Shown here one piece after another: positions 10,683 through 22,220 of a stretch of 64,000 nucleotides of DNA. This DNA comes from Corynespora cassiicola (lineage: Eukaryota > Ascomycota > Dothideomycetes > Pleosporales > Corynesporascaceae), in the NCBI GenBank assembly GCA_022059125.1, contig JAEUWY010000021.1:292399-356398 (forward strand), read 5' to 3'. The position numbers and the translations under genes are program-made. Each line of letters starts with the position of its first letter. Within the stretch, counting starts at the first letter, position 1. A model generated the notes under the pieces. It had not been told where the DNA came from, ran no database searches, and saw nothing but the letters and a program-made list of their open reading frames with translations.

Positions 10683-13081
10683 CTTGCGATTTTTTCTTCT
10701 ATGGCCCAAGATACTTGGAATACTAGGTCTCTTAGTAGGCAACCCGCATAGATACGTTCGTCCACTCTGTGCAGTTAGAAAGCGATGAATTACGCGGGCT
10801 TGAGATTTTTCACCAGAGCCGGTACCAACTTTCCGAAATGCACAGCGCACGGTAACAACTATATATTTCGTCACAAGCCCTTACTTCCGAGGCTCATCGG
10901 CATCTACAAAGTCATAAATCTCCACTGTGTGAAAAGCCAGGGGTTTGGCGGCAAGGATCAGCCCCAGAATCAAGACGTGATTGGCCATCGGTAGTTGACC
11001 GAAGTTTTCGTCGCATCATGTAGGCCCGATAGGACCGGCCCCGAACTTATTGTTGCTATTGAGATGGATCGTATATCGAATGTGCAAATATGAATCTCAA
11101 GTCTGCAGTAGTTGTACGAGCGTCTATTGCTACAGCGAACCATGGGGTACACCTGGACAGCATTCAAGTTTCGGCTGTCTGGCCGACAGAGAACTCAACC
11201 CAAGACAAGTACCAGCCATATAAGTTCTTTCCTTTGCACGTTGATTTGCGCCTATTTTTAATACTTTGTCTAACACAGGCCCCGCAGTTTCCAGATGGCG
11301 CCTGTAGCAGCCAACGTGCCGAAAGCCACCGACGCCATCAAAATCTTGCCCATAGAGCGACAGTCACCGCCCGCGAAGCAGCCTGGCTCCGTTTTCTCAT
11401 TGACAGGCTGGCTGGCTGACTTTCAGCTCGCCGTCAAATGGTGCTGCTCTCTCCAGTCTGCTGGCAAAGCTAAGGTGCATGTCATTGCGGGGTCTGTGAG
11501 CTAAAAAAATATGTGTGACATGATCATTGCCGTCCAACTCGATGGTGACCTGCGATGCTGTGGGCTCCTTGAGGGGTCGAGCAATGAGGCGGTGGTTATA
11601 CAATACGCGGCTGCCGAGGCTATTTTTCAGGCCTTGAATTTTCGCACTTACTTTCTCAGAGCCATCGGTATAGGCGATGTCTTTCTTCGAGAGCTGCAAA
11701 GCGCTCCCGATGAGTTCGTTCGTAATGGGCGGTGCCTGGGCCATGAGCTCATTGGCCAACACACCGGCCATTTCTTGTCCGCAACATTCGTAGCTATAGA
11801 AGAAGAAGAAACAGAAACTAGAGAAGCATCAGTTTCTCATTGACCCACGTCTATTGGTCCGACAAAGACCCCCGTTCCCTTAATCCAGCACTCGCCGTAG
11901 CCTAAGATTTTAGGTAGTATATCCTTGCTATGGAAGTTACAGATTCCATCTTCTAATTTCAAGTATAACCCTTGACCAAAATTATTCAATGAAAAGCGAC
12001 TTTAGCATCACATGAGATTGATTGCGAATACTAATCATTCATCACCGCGATTCGGGGCTTGCGATTTGTAAGTGCTCAAATATAAGAAGTCGCTTACCAA
12101 GAATATCATGATCACGAGCACAGAATAGTCTTCTACCAAGGTATGTCATTGTTGCAGCACATTTCTAATTTAGCTAAGATCTAAAATGAATCTGGAATTG
12201 ACCAAAACCATGGTTGTGTCTAATTTAGCATCCAAGCTAGACCATTTGCTGTTTAGACTGAACACTAGATTTAGCTTTCATGAATGTCATCCATACAGCC
12301 ATACTTTATTGGTTCGGGTTTATCACTGTCCACTGTAGACCATACCTCCGCAGGGCTATCATAAGCGACAAGAAGATACAATGGACGTCAAATCCTAGCT
12401 GTAAAATTTACTAGTTACAGACAAGTTCTATTCTTGGTTTCTCGATTACGGAAACGAAGGGCTATTATTTGCGCGCACATGGCAAAGCTAACCCTGATAT
12501 CCTCGTTTGGGGACCATCTGATCAACAATATTCTGAGATGGAATGGAAAGCAGAGTCTCATATGATCTTATGCCTTTTTAACTAATGGAATTAACTGCTA
12601 CAGCATTTCTTATCATAGCAATTGATACAATTTCGAGGACGCGTGAATTATCCCTTCTTACTACATTACAACAACAATGCGGGGAAAGTAGTATTCGCAC
12701 ACATGCCAGTCTAATTTTGCTGACTACCAATCAGATCTTCTCATAGAGTAGCAGAGGGCCAGAGATGTCCTGAATAGGCCGATATTATGTAAATTGTTCT
12801 TCGTAGAGCCTAATGGGTGACGGTTAGCGCGGATTGTGTCACTTTCTAATGGCCAATCACATCCTCATGTCCACCTTACATCTCAGCTCCCACTAGTCCC
12901 GCAGCGCACCACTGGTACTGCCAATAGTTCTGCGAAACTAGGTAACCCACCTTCTTTCTTCGTATTAAGTATGAATTTTGCGCTAGGATATCTCGTTCAT
13001 CTGATATAAGTAGGCGCTCACATCAATGAAAATCATTCACGCACTCAACTATCTTCTCATCGTCACGACAAGGTTGTGAAA
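10683..13081. other. Long intergenic region with one weak reading frame
   Basis: About 2.4 kb between the amidohydrolase gene and the lectin gene. The part at 11850-13050 is moderately AT-rich, with no frame of note and no recognisable repeat. The last 100 bases before 13082 contain a pyrimidine/CA-rich leader (ATCTTCTCATCGTCACGAC-like) typical of a fungal 5' UTR. The only candidate gene is the small minus frame at 11397-11771. Confidence 0.45.
11397..11771 (-). CDS. Small hypothetical protein, possibly a relic
   Basis: A 124-codon frame on the minus strand that I do not recognise. It is mildly acidic and basic in alternation and has no signal peptide or membrane segment. A segment with TIELDGNDHVTH looks protein-like. 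Directly after it a T-run followed by AG (near 11505) resembles an intron acceptor, so the frame could cross an unrecognised intron or be a broken gene. No domain, start context or neighbour supports a function. Confidence 0.25.
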   Translation of the reverse strand: MAGVLANELMAQAPPITNELIGSALQLSKKDIAYTDGSEKVSAKIQGLKNSLGSRVLYNHRLIARPLKEPTASQVTIELDGNDHVTHIFLAHRPRNDMHLSFASRLERAAPFDGELKVSQPACQ

Positions 13082-14179
13082 ATGAGACTAAATCTCTTCA
13101 TCTCTACCATAATTCAATTCGGAAGCATCGTTGTCGCGCTTCCATGGCCCGTCGGCGAAGCCAATGCCTTATCCCAACGTGCGGGAACCGCCCCCAAGAC
13201 GACTCTAAACGACCGCGGCGCTCACCTGATCAAACGGGTCACTCCTGGTCAATGGGAATCTCTTGGGGGTGTCGCGACCTCTGCCCCTGAAGCGGTAGCA
13301 TGGTCATCTAATCGACTGGATGTCTTTGTCAAGGGAACGGATAATGCAATATATCACAAATGGTGGGATGGCTCTCGATGGGGTGGTTATGAATCCCTCG
13401 GGGGCGTGGCAACTTCAGCTCCTTCAGCTGTTGCCTGGGGCCCCAACCGTCTCGATATATTCGTCACAGGCACGGACAATGCGGTATACCACAAGTGGTG
13501 GGACGGATCAGCATGGGGAGGGTGGGAGTCTCTTGGCGGAGTCGCAACCTCTCAGCCGACCGTTGTCTCTTGGGGCTCAAACCGTCTGGATATTTTTGTC
13601 GTTGGCACAGACAATGCTATTTGGCACAAGTGGTGGGACGGATCGGCGTGGGGCGGGTGGGAATCCCTCGGAGGGGTCGCAACATCCCCATGCTCGGCTG
13701 TTGCTTGGGGCCCGAACCGCCTCGATATATTCGTCAAAGGTACCGATAATGCTACTTGGCACAAATGGTGGGATGGATCGCGCTGGGGAGGCTGGGAATC
13801 CCTTGGAGGCATTGCAACCTCACCGCCAACCGCAACTTCCTGGGGACCCAACCGCCTCGACGTACTTGTGAAGGGCACAGACAATGCCATCTGGCATAAG
13901 TGGTGGGATGGCTCGCGATGGTCGACTGGGTGGACGTCACGTGGTGGAGTTGCCACTTCGCGCCCCACAGCAGTATCGTGGGGAGCCAACCGCCTGGACA
14001 TCTTTGTAAAGGGAACAGATAACGCGATTTGGAACCGATGGTGGGACGGCTCACGCTGGAGCAGTTGGGTTTCACTAGGGGGTGTATCTCTATCCCGGCC
14101 TGTCCCAGTCTCATGGGGTGTGAACAGGATCGACTTATTTGTGGTGGGAACGGACTCCGCCGTTTGGCACAATTGGTGA
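13082..14179 (+). CDS. Secreted seven-bladed beta-propeller lectin (PLL-like)
   Basis: Intronless gene for a 365 aa protein built almost entirely of seven consecutive repeats of about 45 residues (residues 57-365). Each repeat has the pattern [33 protein letters not shown]. This is the repeat of PLL-type propeller lectins, known mainly from Photorhabdus and other bacteria and also found in fungi, where sugar pockets form between blades. The last repeat stops after HNW, so the N-terminal strand could close the ring. The N-terminus is a signal peptide (hydrophobic to about residue 20), followed by a propeptide-like stretch ending in LIKR, a likely Kex2 site just before the first blade. Translation starts at this ATG; two codons earlier is only GTG. 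It should be secreted and bind glycans; fucose is a common ligand in relatives, but here that is inference. Confidence 0.88.
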   Translation: MRLNLFISTIIQFGSIVVALPWPVGEANALSQRAGTAPKTTLNDRGAHLIKRVTPGQWESLGGVATSAPEAVAWSSNRLDVFVKGTDNAIYHKWWDGSRWGGYESLGGVATSAPSAVAWGPNRLDIFVTGTDNAVYHKWWDGSAWGGWESLGGVATSQPTVVSWGSNRLDIFVVGTDNAIWHKWWDGSAWGGWESLGGVATSPCSAVAWGPNRLDIFVKGTDNATWHKWWDGSRWGGWESLGGIATSPPTATSWGPNRLDVLVKGTDNAIWHKWWDGSRWSTGWTSRGGVATSRPTAVSWGANRLDIFVKGTDNAIWNRWWDGSRWSSWVSLGGVSLSRPVPVSWGVNRIDLFVVGTDSAVWHNW

Positions 14180-14277
14180 TCTCGGGCTTCTCGCTTCATC
14201 TCGACTTTGGCTGCACCATTTGGACTTCTGTTCATATATATCTACCCGCTGATGTTCATATTAATGTTATATATGCT

Positions 14278-14297
14278 TTTTTTTAAAAAAAAAAAAG
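14278..14297. other. T-run/A-run palindrome downstream of the lectin gene
   Basis: A short run of T followed by a run of A, about 20 bases, some 100 bases after the lectin stop. It may contribute to 3' end formation or be simple low-complexity DNA. No further support. Confidence 0.3.
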
Positions 14298-14442
14298 TAT
14301 CCAGAAAAGTGCAGCAATAAATATCAATGTCTATATGCATATCTACATTATTCCTTCTACAGTCTAGACATATACACGCGCGGATGAAAAGACCACTTCT
14401 ACGCAAGCATCCTCCATACTATTGCTGTTTATTGTGTGTAGT

Positions 14443-16330
14443 TTAGAAGTCCCATAGGGTTCCAAAGGCGTGCAGGCCAGCTGCACGACAACCTTGCATC
14501 ATTTCATCGTTACCCTGCATGTTCGATGTGATGAAGATTACTTCTGCTCCAAACCTTGTCCACGTGTCTTTCAAAAGTTGCATCGTGTCGGGTCGACCAC
14601 CTCGCTGTTTCGAGTCCCAAAGAATCATTCTGTCGGGTTCGATGTGCTTTGTGATCAACCCAGTAATCGTTGGTCCGAATGTTCGCTCCTGATCGGATCC
14701 TATCCAAATTAAGAACCAGTTTGGACTTTGGATGCAGGTCGATAGCGCTGCCCCGATGCCAGTGCCGGTACAAACGCGGATTCCTCTCTTGAACATGGCA
14801 GACGCATGTCCGACTCCAGCTGAATTTGGTCAATACCGATATTCCGGTAAGGTTGAGGAACATCACTTACCAAATTTCAATTCTCTGGTCCACAAAGTTC
14901 TGGGCGGATTAGCGACCAATTTCCTTGTAAAGTCCCCCTGAACACCACAGATCATGTAGTGATGTGTAGCCTTCCTTCCTTGGCTTATGATACCAAAAGC
15001 GTGGTATTCCATGATCGATGTTCGGCTGATTCTCCCCAGAAGGCCTTGCTGCATGCCGCGCTCGAAACGAATGACAGCGACTTTGGGTGATGGAATTTCA
15101 ACCTCGACAGGTACTTCGCGTAATGTGACCCATGGAGTAAGAACACTGTCACTATCAGCAACTGCGTTGATGCTATGTCAAATAACCTACAATATGGTCA
15201 TGAATGCTGCGAACCAGAGCTCCTGTGAACTGAGCATGGCATGGGTGTCGGATCTCCATTGTCCGGTTTTGATATCGTATACATTTCCCATCGTGACAAA
15301 TACCCAGGTGGTCTTTTCGATCTCAGTCAAGCACGGTGAGGGAAGAAAGAATATGTACATACAGCGAGGCCGAGCCATCCGACAAATCGATGATGCTTTT
15401 CGAAAGCATTATGGTAGGTGCTAGGTCACTTATCAGTGGTTGAATATGACTAATGATACAATCAACTTACTTGCGGACCCAAGGGAAAGCACTGAGAACA
15501 GAGATGATTATCAACACGTTTGTGATAACGCCACTTGCAATGATCGCACTGTGTTGCACAGCTCGGTATCGTATAATGTCAACGATCTTGAATATCAGCC
15601 AACTATGGAACGTGTTAGTTGATTTCTTTCCAAGTCTGGTGGTGAACATACGCAGCACCAGAAAGGGCACACCCAGAATGGATGCCGCCGACATGCTGCA
15701 GGAAGGATGTCGCTGCTAGCTTGATTGGCAATGGCGCCCACTAGCATCGCATGAGTTAGCGCAGATTCTCGCGAGCAGCAGGGGATCTCGTACACCTCTG
15801 AGACCGTGAATAGCAACCATGTATAGGAAGCGCATCCAAAGTTCATTCCGCATTAGAATCGCACAAAGAAGGTTGCCCAGCACTAAAGCGCCCAGATGAT
15901 TCTCAGCATATGGGAATCGGCCAAGGGCAGCCAGGATGATCCCAGTCAGATTGAGCAAGGTGACAAACGTGAACAACCTTCGGTAGGCGTTGAACCAAAG
16001 CTCGAAAAGAATCCATCGGCTTATCTTTGGCTTTGGGGAAGGTTGTTTTTTGACGACGGTTTTGATCGTTCTGGCGTCGAGCGGCTGTGACTTGCTTGCA
16101 GGTAACGAGAGTGATAGTTCCGGCACACTCGTGACCGGCGTTATGCCCTCATGCACTGGGGAGACTGGCGATAAATGGGTGTTCACAGGCAAAGATTTGG
16201 CCTGGCCCATGTAAACAAAAGGCGGAGGCGCTAACGACTCGACCGTGGGGTCACACATGCCCTTCTCTGCGTCGTCCAACGAGTTCTTGCTGCTGGAACC
16301 AGCCGAGTGGGTTTGTGGTAAGGCTGCCAT
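14443..16330 (-). CDS. TmpA-like integral membrane protein (NRPS12/TmpA family)
   Basis: Seven exons are proposed: 16330-15794, 15740-15652, 15602-15471, 15420-15363, 15312-15191, 15145-14871 and 14819-14443. All junctions agree in phase and give 529 aa. Introns are 45-53 nt. The acceptor of exon 5 could instead be at 15322, adding three residues. An N-terminal polar tail (about 100 aa) precedes four or more membrane segments with the family landmarks LFTFVTLLNLTGIILAALGR, ENHLGALVLGN and FLQHVGGIHSG. A soluble C-terminal half follows with VCTGTGIGAALS (nucleotide-binding loop) and a C-terminal GLHAFGTLWDF. This matches the stand-alone TmpA-type membrane oxidoreductase, whose Aspergillus nidulans member affects conidiation; the same module occurs fused to adenylation domains in NRPS12-like proteins. 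No adenylation domain is present here. Electron-transfer chemistry is inferred, not shown. Confidence 0.85.
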
Positions 16331-17648
16331 GACGAATAGTCCACCCCTGGATGATCGAGACTTGGATGCTGAAGAATGAGAGAAACAAGTTGAGCTGGGA
16401 TGTCATCTGCAGAGTGCCAGACCGCGAGTGTTTACAAATGCCACAAAGCCAAGCCCCACATGAGCAAAGTATCATTTCCTAGAAATACAAATGAGGTGTC
16501 ATCGTCAGATTTCTCCTACGCGCTCTGTCGGCCAGAAATGCCGATGGTGGAAGGAATACCTTTCCAGGGCAGCTGTAATGAGTGTGGGGGCGTGCGCGCA
16601 CCCATCACCCAGCGTGGATATGAATGGGAAAGGAGGAGCCTTTGGGCCGCCATAGACATAGATGAGCAAATATTGTCAATAGTTGTACAGGTCGCTCATG
16701 ACTGTTTCGCAGCCACCGTTATCGCCTGGACTTCGGACGGCCCCACTGTCAGCCTTGACTTGACTGCTCAGATCGGTGGAAAAGTCCAGAAATCGGCCAA
16801 GAATAACACACAGTCTATGGAAGCGTGGGGAAACTGGGTGGTACAAGGGGGTAAACCCCAGATTGTTCTGGAATTGCCGGGCAGCGGCCTGGGTTCTGGT
16901 CATTGGAATGGGCTGTGTCTCTCTTTGGATTGACCCAGGGATAATGGGGCTCTGCTGTTTCTGGGGTTCGGCATTCATCATGTAGTGATCCACGTGCCAA
17001 TGCATCGAGGTGCAGCAGCAAGAAGCCGGAGTTAATCTGGATAAAGTACGCTAGAGCGGGAGGCTACCCTATCATTTCGTGCTTATGCAGTCTCAGAGCA
17101 CTCTCTCCGCATTTTATGGTCACTTGGGTGATGTCACCTCACTGCAGATGAATGTGTTTCGTGGCGTTGGGCGCCGATATGAAAGTAGACGCTCGACGCG
17201 TTGATTATATGAAGCTCTAAATTGACCTCAGTCAGCAGACCGACTTGCTTCTACTTAGGCGAGGCGGCGTTGGCTAAGCCTTTCGCATGGAACCTGAATT
17301 ATCGAAGCGACAAACAGTCAGCGTTAAAGCCACATTCTGCCGGGCCGAACATCCCCTATCAACCCTTGACAATGATGAGGCTTCCCTCTATCAGCGATGT
17401 CCATGAGCGACTAGAAGATTCGATATAAGCCATCGAACGAGATAAACGTGAGATAGGCGCATCGCGCCCACCTAGGACCCTCAATTGTTCTAGGGTTGCG
17501 CAAGTTTCTGCAAAATGGTCTCATGGCGGTACGGAGCAGCTGCAGTATTAACACAATCATCAAACGGAGGAATCGCGGGAACAGAGACGAAAGTTCCGTC
17601 GTATGGTCTTTGGTAAATTTATGGCCCTCCTCGGCATGAATCGCGTCA
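16331..17648. other. Intergenic region, no secure gene
   Basis: About 1.3 kb. It should contain the promoter of the TmpA-like gene at its left end and the 3' end of the 17649-19106 gene at its right. A 177-codon plus frame at 16400-16933 overlaps minus frames and has no domain or start context; I treat it as chance. Confidence 0.45.
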
Positions 17649-19106
17649 TCAGAATCCGACGCCCATTGCACCCAGCATGTTCCTTGCCCACTCACTCGTC
17701 TCATCGTCTTGGTCATAGATCCAATCGGGATCCAACCCTTGTTTCTTCATTGTCTCATCCCACACATCTCTCATCCTCTCTTTCTGTTCGTAATTTTTCT
17801 CCAAGTTTTCCCACTCCTGTGGCTTGTCGCGCTCTCTCTTGCTTACCTGTTCCTTGAGCCATACCTCCCCTTGACAATCTCTCGGAGCGACGGCCGCCTT
17901 CGCACCATCCCACCTTGCGAGGAATATATCCGCCCATCTCTCAACATTGCACCTGATGAAGAATTCGGTTCCCGAGTCCATTATGTCACTCCATGGCGTA
18001 TCAACAAACATTCGGAAAAAGCCCCATGGGCCGAATTCAGCAAGCCCATAGGTGGTGTTGACGAACAACAAGTGTTCAGGGTCGGGTGTAGTTGTATAGA
18101 TTGCATTATTGGGTGATGTCTCTGTGATATTAATCCCCTCATATGCCCCGGCATGTGCCATGATTGACCATAGCTGTTCTTCGGCGGAGGGGAATGCTGG
18201 TACGACAGTGCTACCGCCGCGATCCAGTGGAATTCGTATCATGCGTGTCCAGGGCAAGGTGAGCATTGGTATCCCAAAGTATCGCCAGCTGACGCCACAG
18301 CGCATATAGCCTAGGCTATCTTCACAGTCATCTTCGACCTTCATGTGGACCAAGATGTTTGATCCATGTAGTCCCCAGAGGTCGTCGCACAACAGTGGGT
18401 TGACATCGCAGTTTGCCCAGGATATCCCAGGCCTAGAGCTGCTTTCTGGGCCTTGATATGCTCTTCTGGGACCATGCCAGCGCTCAGCGACCTTGTCAAA
18501 TGCCTCACGATACATTTCGCAGATGTATGGCGGATCGTCGATACAGTCGTGGCCTCTGAACGGATGATTGAAACCGTCGCGAACGCTTTCTTCGCCTGGT
18601 GATGTTCCAGCGAGGTATATCCAATGCTCTCTTTCCCTGCCCATCATCTGACCATCATAATTATCCCGTGGCCATGCAGTGCCATCTGGAAAGAGCCCAA
18701 GGCGTTCTTGGTATGTTTTGATGTCGCTATCGCTGTTGCAATGACGATGATTTTGTAGCCAAGGGCCGAAGATTGAGACCATAAGATCATCTATCTGCTT
18801 GTGTTCTTTGGTCTCCCAGTACTTCCAAAAGTAAAGTTGACCCGCGTCATTGATCAGAGGCTGTATCTCGGTGGTCGATTCGAGCAGCCATTGGTATCGG
18901 GTTTCTAGGTAGTATGCGCGACGCATAGGAAGGACAACATCAAAGACGACATATCGAGCGGCGTAAAGCGATGCGGCGACAAGAACAGCGGTGAGTACAA
19001 GCAGGCAAAGACAGAGCCAACGGAGGAGACGGCGGAGGATAGATCGGGGCGCGACAGTCAAGATGCTCGGTGCGATGCCGTCAGTCTTGATGGTATCTGG
19101 TGACAT
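17649..19106 (-). CDS. Single-pass membrane protein of unknown function
   Basis: Intronless frame of 485 aa. Residues about 25-50 form one strong hydrophobic segment preceded by basic residues (ILRRLLRWL), so this is probably a type II membrane protein or has a signal anchor. The rest is a large, Trp- and Asp-rich extracytoplasmic-type domain with several cysteines (for example HRHCNSDSD, GHDCIDDPPYICEMY, NCDVNPLLCDDLWG and VEDDCEDSLGYMRCG) that could form disulfides. A charged, Glu/Lys-rich C-terminal tail follows (about residues 420-475). I do not recognise a catalytic motif. It reads as a full-length, intact gene. Its neighbours on both sides are unrelated membrane proteins on the same strand. 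Confidence 0.75.
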   Translation of the reverse strand: MSPDTIKTDGIAPSILTVAPRSILRRLLRWLCLCLLVLTAVLVAASLYAARYVVFDVVLPMRRAYYLETRYQWLLESTTEIQPLINDAGQLYFWKYWETKEHKQIDDLMVSIFGPWLQNHRHCNSDSDIKTYQERLGLFPDGTAWPRDNYDGQMMGREREHWIYLAGTSPGEESVRDGFNHPFRGHDCIDDPPYICEMYREAFDKVAERWHGPRRAYQGPESSSRPGISWANCDVNPLLCDDLWGLHGSNILVHMKVEDDCEDSLGYMRCGVSWRYFGIPMLTLPWTRMIRIPLDRGGSTVVPAFPSAEEQLWSIMAHAGAYEGINITETSPNNAIYTTTPDPEHLLFVNTTYGLAEFGPWGFFRMFVDTPWSDIMDSGTEFFIRCNVERWADIFLARWDGAKAAVAPRDCQGEVWLKEQVSKRERDKPQEWENLEKNYEQKERMRDVWDETMKKQGLDPDWIYDQDDETSEWARNMLGAMGVGF

Positions 19107-19690
19107 AGCCAGAGAGAAGTATGGGTTTGCTATCCAGGTAAAAGGGGGCCCAAATGATCAGTATGGCGCTGAAGGATCAGAGCGCAGCGTGCTAGGCTGC
19201 TTTCCGCCACGCGAAGGATGACCCTGATCGACTAGGAAACTCATGATGAAGACGGGAGGGAGCAAGGTACGATGAGTCGCGGTGGTGTTGAGTTGGTAGT
19301 GGTCGCGAGGAGCTGGTGGGAGGTGAGGGGGGCCTGTTATGGCCGGGTCCCGCGCGGCTTCAGAGGGGGCTGTGCCTGACGATCAGCAATCGGCTTGGCA
19401 CAGCCCCTGGGCAAGCTGCTCAACCCTCCACCACCTCACGACGCACCAGGGGTCATCATTTCTAGCTTGTTTGCGGGGCTTTGCGATTTGTCACCCCCGT
19501 CCGATATTCGGGAATCAGATCCATGCCTATACAAACACGCCCATCATACACCAAGCTCTGTCCGCCAGTTTTCTATCCCGAGGCAATATGCCATCGTGGC
19601 AATGCTGTTTACCGACATGGCCAGAGAAGCACTAGAGCTGCAACAAACTGTCAGCCTGGCACAAGAGTATGCTCGTTCTCACACAGAGAC
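19107..19690. other. Intergenic region
   Basis: About 580 bases between two minus-strand genes. It should contain the promoter of the 17649-19106 gene and the 3' end of the ATPase gene. Plus-strand frames at 19339-19789 overlap each other in different phases and have no domain. Confidence 0.5.
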
Positions 19691-22220
19691 TTACGGATTT
19701 ATCAACCTGAGGTACTGGAAGCCGTCAGGGAGGAAACTCGCAGGGATTCCACAGCAGACTACCAAGGCCACGGCATTGTAGAGCAATGACCACCACAGAA
19801 CTCTCCGCATACGCTGATTAGTCTCTCGTACCAGATCAATAATGTATAAGATCTTTCGGAGGCTGGACAATGGAGATATGCCATGCATATCCCTTTTCGA
19901 ACCAAACCCTGTGCCATGACTCCGAGGTATCGGAAGTATAACAGCATCGGCCTCTACACGGAAGGCGGCCATGATTGCATCGTCGTAGTTTTTATTCAAA
20001 TCTGAGGATTGCTGATCGTGTGAGATGACGATACCTAGACTGGAGGCCACGAGGGCGGGCGCGTCGTTCAAGTTGTCTCCCACCATAATGATCGGGCCAT
20101 TTTTCTGCTCCAACTGCTGGATAATTGCTGATTTCTCGTGTGGCAAAAGTGAATGATACACTCGATTAAGCGGAATGTTGAGATCTATGGCCACGCTCTG
20201 TGCGGTTTTTTTGGTGTCACCGGTCATCATGCATGTCTCAAACCCGAGCTCGTGCAGAGTTCGTATGACAATCGCGGCATCAGGGACGACACTGTCCTGG
20301 TAGAAGATCTCGGCAGCTAGTTCGTGATTGATCGCAATATAAACCACGCTTGAAGTTAGGCTCCAAATATCCGTCTGTTGTTGAGCCGGCTGGCGAGAAT
20401 AGATATTGTACGACTGCATTAGACGGTTGTTGCCAATTGCGATATGGTAGGCCTCGTGACCGGTGCGAAAAAGGCCTGTGCAGCCCAAGCCTGGGATTTC
20501 TTCGAATTCTTCTAGTAAAACGGGGGTGGTGTCGGTGTGGCAGCGGGTCTGTTCAGTTTGTCTAGCAACATCCTTCCACAGTAGCTGCGAGACTGGATGT
20601 TTCGAATGGCTGGTCAAGGATTCTACCAACTTCCAAAAGAGTCTTCGATCGAGACAATCCATTGTGGCCGTTCTTGCGAAGTTACTACGTACAACTTCGA
20701 GTTTCCCGCGCGTCAAGGTCCCTGTCTTATCGAAGACTACAAATTTGGACTCTGCCGATTTTTCGATATGCGGACCTGACCTGAGAACCACACCGGCCTG
20801 ATGTGCATTGGCTACACATATACCGTCAGTAAATTCTATAAACAACACTGTTGTACTTACAAGATGCGGCCAGGAGACATGTGGAAACGCCTATTCCTAA
20901 CGTGCAAGGACAAGCGCAGAGGAGAACGGTCGCAGCGTTGTTCAACATGACTCGAGCCGAAAGTCCTTGGATATACTGAATCGTAGCCAGGAACAAAGCC
21001 ACGCAAAGGACTGCTACATTGAACCACGACAACAGTCGATCGGAGAATTGTTCGACAGTAGATCTGATATCGGCCCCTTGAGCCAAGGCGTTCAGTGTGT
21101 GGCCGAGCCATGTATTTCCTCCAACATTTTTTATTTGAACAACTACACTCGAGCCGCAATTTTTAGAGCCTGCGTATACTTTTTGTCCAAGGGTGACGGA
21201 TCTTGGAACTGTTTCCCCGTTGACGATTGTCTCTAGAACATTTGTGCATCCCTTGAGTACCTCGCAATCCGCAGGAAACCATGCTCCAGCATCAACTAAT
21301 ACCATGTCTCCTGCACGTAAAAGGTCAATTGGAACTTCATCTAAGTCGTCCACATGCTTGTCCATATTCACAACAACTTTTGCGGTGTCCGGAAATGCGG
21401 ATGCCAGAGCGGTGGGAAACTGGGAGGTTCGTTGCGCAACAAGGGCTTTGGTAAGTCTGCCACCCATGGTAAGTGTTATAAGCATGCATACGGAAGCCAA
21501 CGAAGGTTTCGTATCATCAATTGCATGATTACTCGAAAACATGGATGCCAGGCTTTCCTGTGCCACAGATGCGAATACCGTAAATATGCCGAGTGAGGAT
21601 AACAAGGACGACGTGAGTCTCCATCGAACTAAAGCCGAAATTGCTTCATGGTGTAATGGTCGAGCTGCGAATACCATGGAAGCTATCGCAATGATTGCTG
21701 ACGACATTTGGAAGATCAGTGCAGCAATTCCGGGTTCTGCAATCATCCAAGTTCCAGCGAAGTTGAGCGCGTACGACATCCCGTTAGCGAAAACAGCGAG
21801 ATTAAAATGGTCCCTACACTCCTGTATATTTCCATCTCTTGCATCTGCAGCAAGAAGCCATTGAGATCTCCAGGTATCCGCCTCCAGAAGCAATTTAGCT
21901 TCATACCCCGATTCCACAATTGCTGCAATTATGCTGTCTGAACCGATGAGTTGGGGGTCGTATGTAACACAAGCGGTTGCGGAATGAAGCGAGAGAGTTG
22001 CGCTGATGACTCCAGGTAGAGCCGCAAGTCCTTCCTTTACCGTGGCGACGCACGCCCCACATGTCAACCCTTTGACGTTCACTCTGCACCTTCCTGTACT
22101 TGGAAGGCTCCTGTGAGACTGTCGTTGCTTCGGTTGTTCGGATGCGAAGCTCGGTAGGCGAGAGTGAAGTGCAATCAGCTTACATATGATGAATGCTCCA
22201 ACAGCACAACAGGCTGCCAT
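19691..22220 (-). CDS. P1B-type copper-transporting ATPase
   Basis: Heavy-metal P-type ATPase, predicted to pump Cu(I) (or Ag(I)) across a membrane. Two exons, 22220-20861 and 20811-19691, with a 49 nt intron, give 826 aa. One metal-binding domain is seen, with GLTCGACVATV (CxxC at residues 54-57). The transmembrane metal site is CPC (residues 437-439), the copper-type motif. The phosphorylation loop is DKTGTLT (Asp about 481), followed by SKHPVS (HP motif), MTGDT and a hinge reading VGDNLNDAPAL. Two deviations stand out: the actuator loop has NGE (about 334-336) where TGE is usual, and the hinge has GDN where GDG is usual. A possible GTAAGC donor near 22182 means the N-terminus could carry another intron. 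The gene is divergent from the linalool dehydratase/isomerase-like gene at 22850. Roles could be copper tolerance or loading of secreted copper enzymes. Confidence 0.88.

Noticed and set aside
13552..14235. 227-codon minus frame over the lectin gene
   Set aside because: Its repeated pattern is only the antisense image of the lectin repeats.
16400..16933. 177-codon plus frame upstream of the TmpA-like gene
   Set aside because: No domain, no splice support, and it overlaps several opposing frames in a promoter region.
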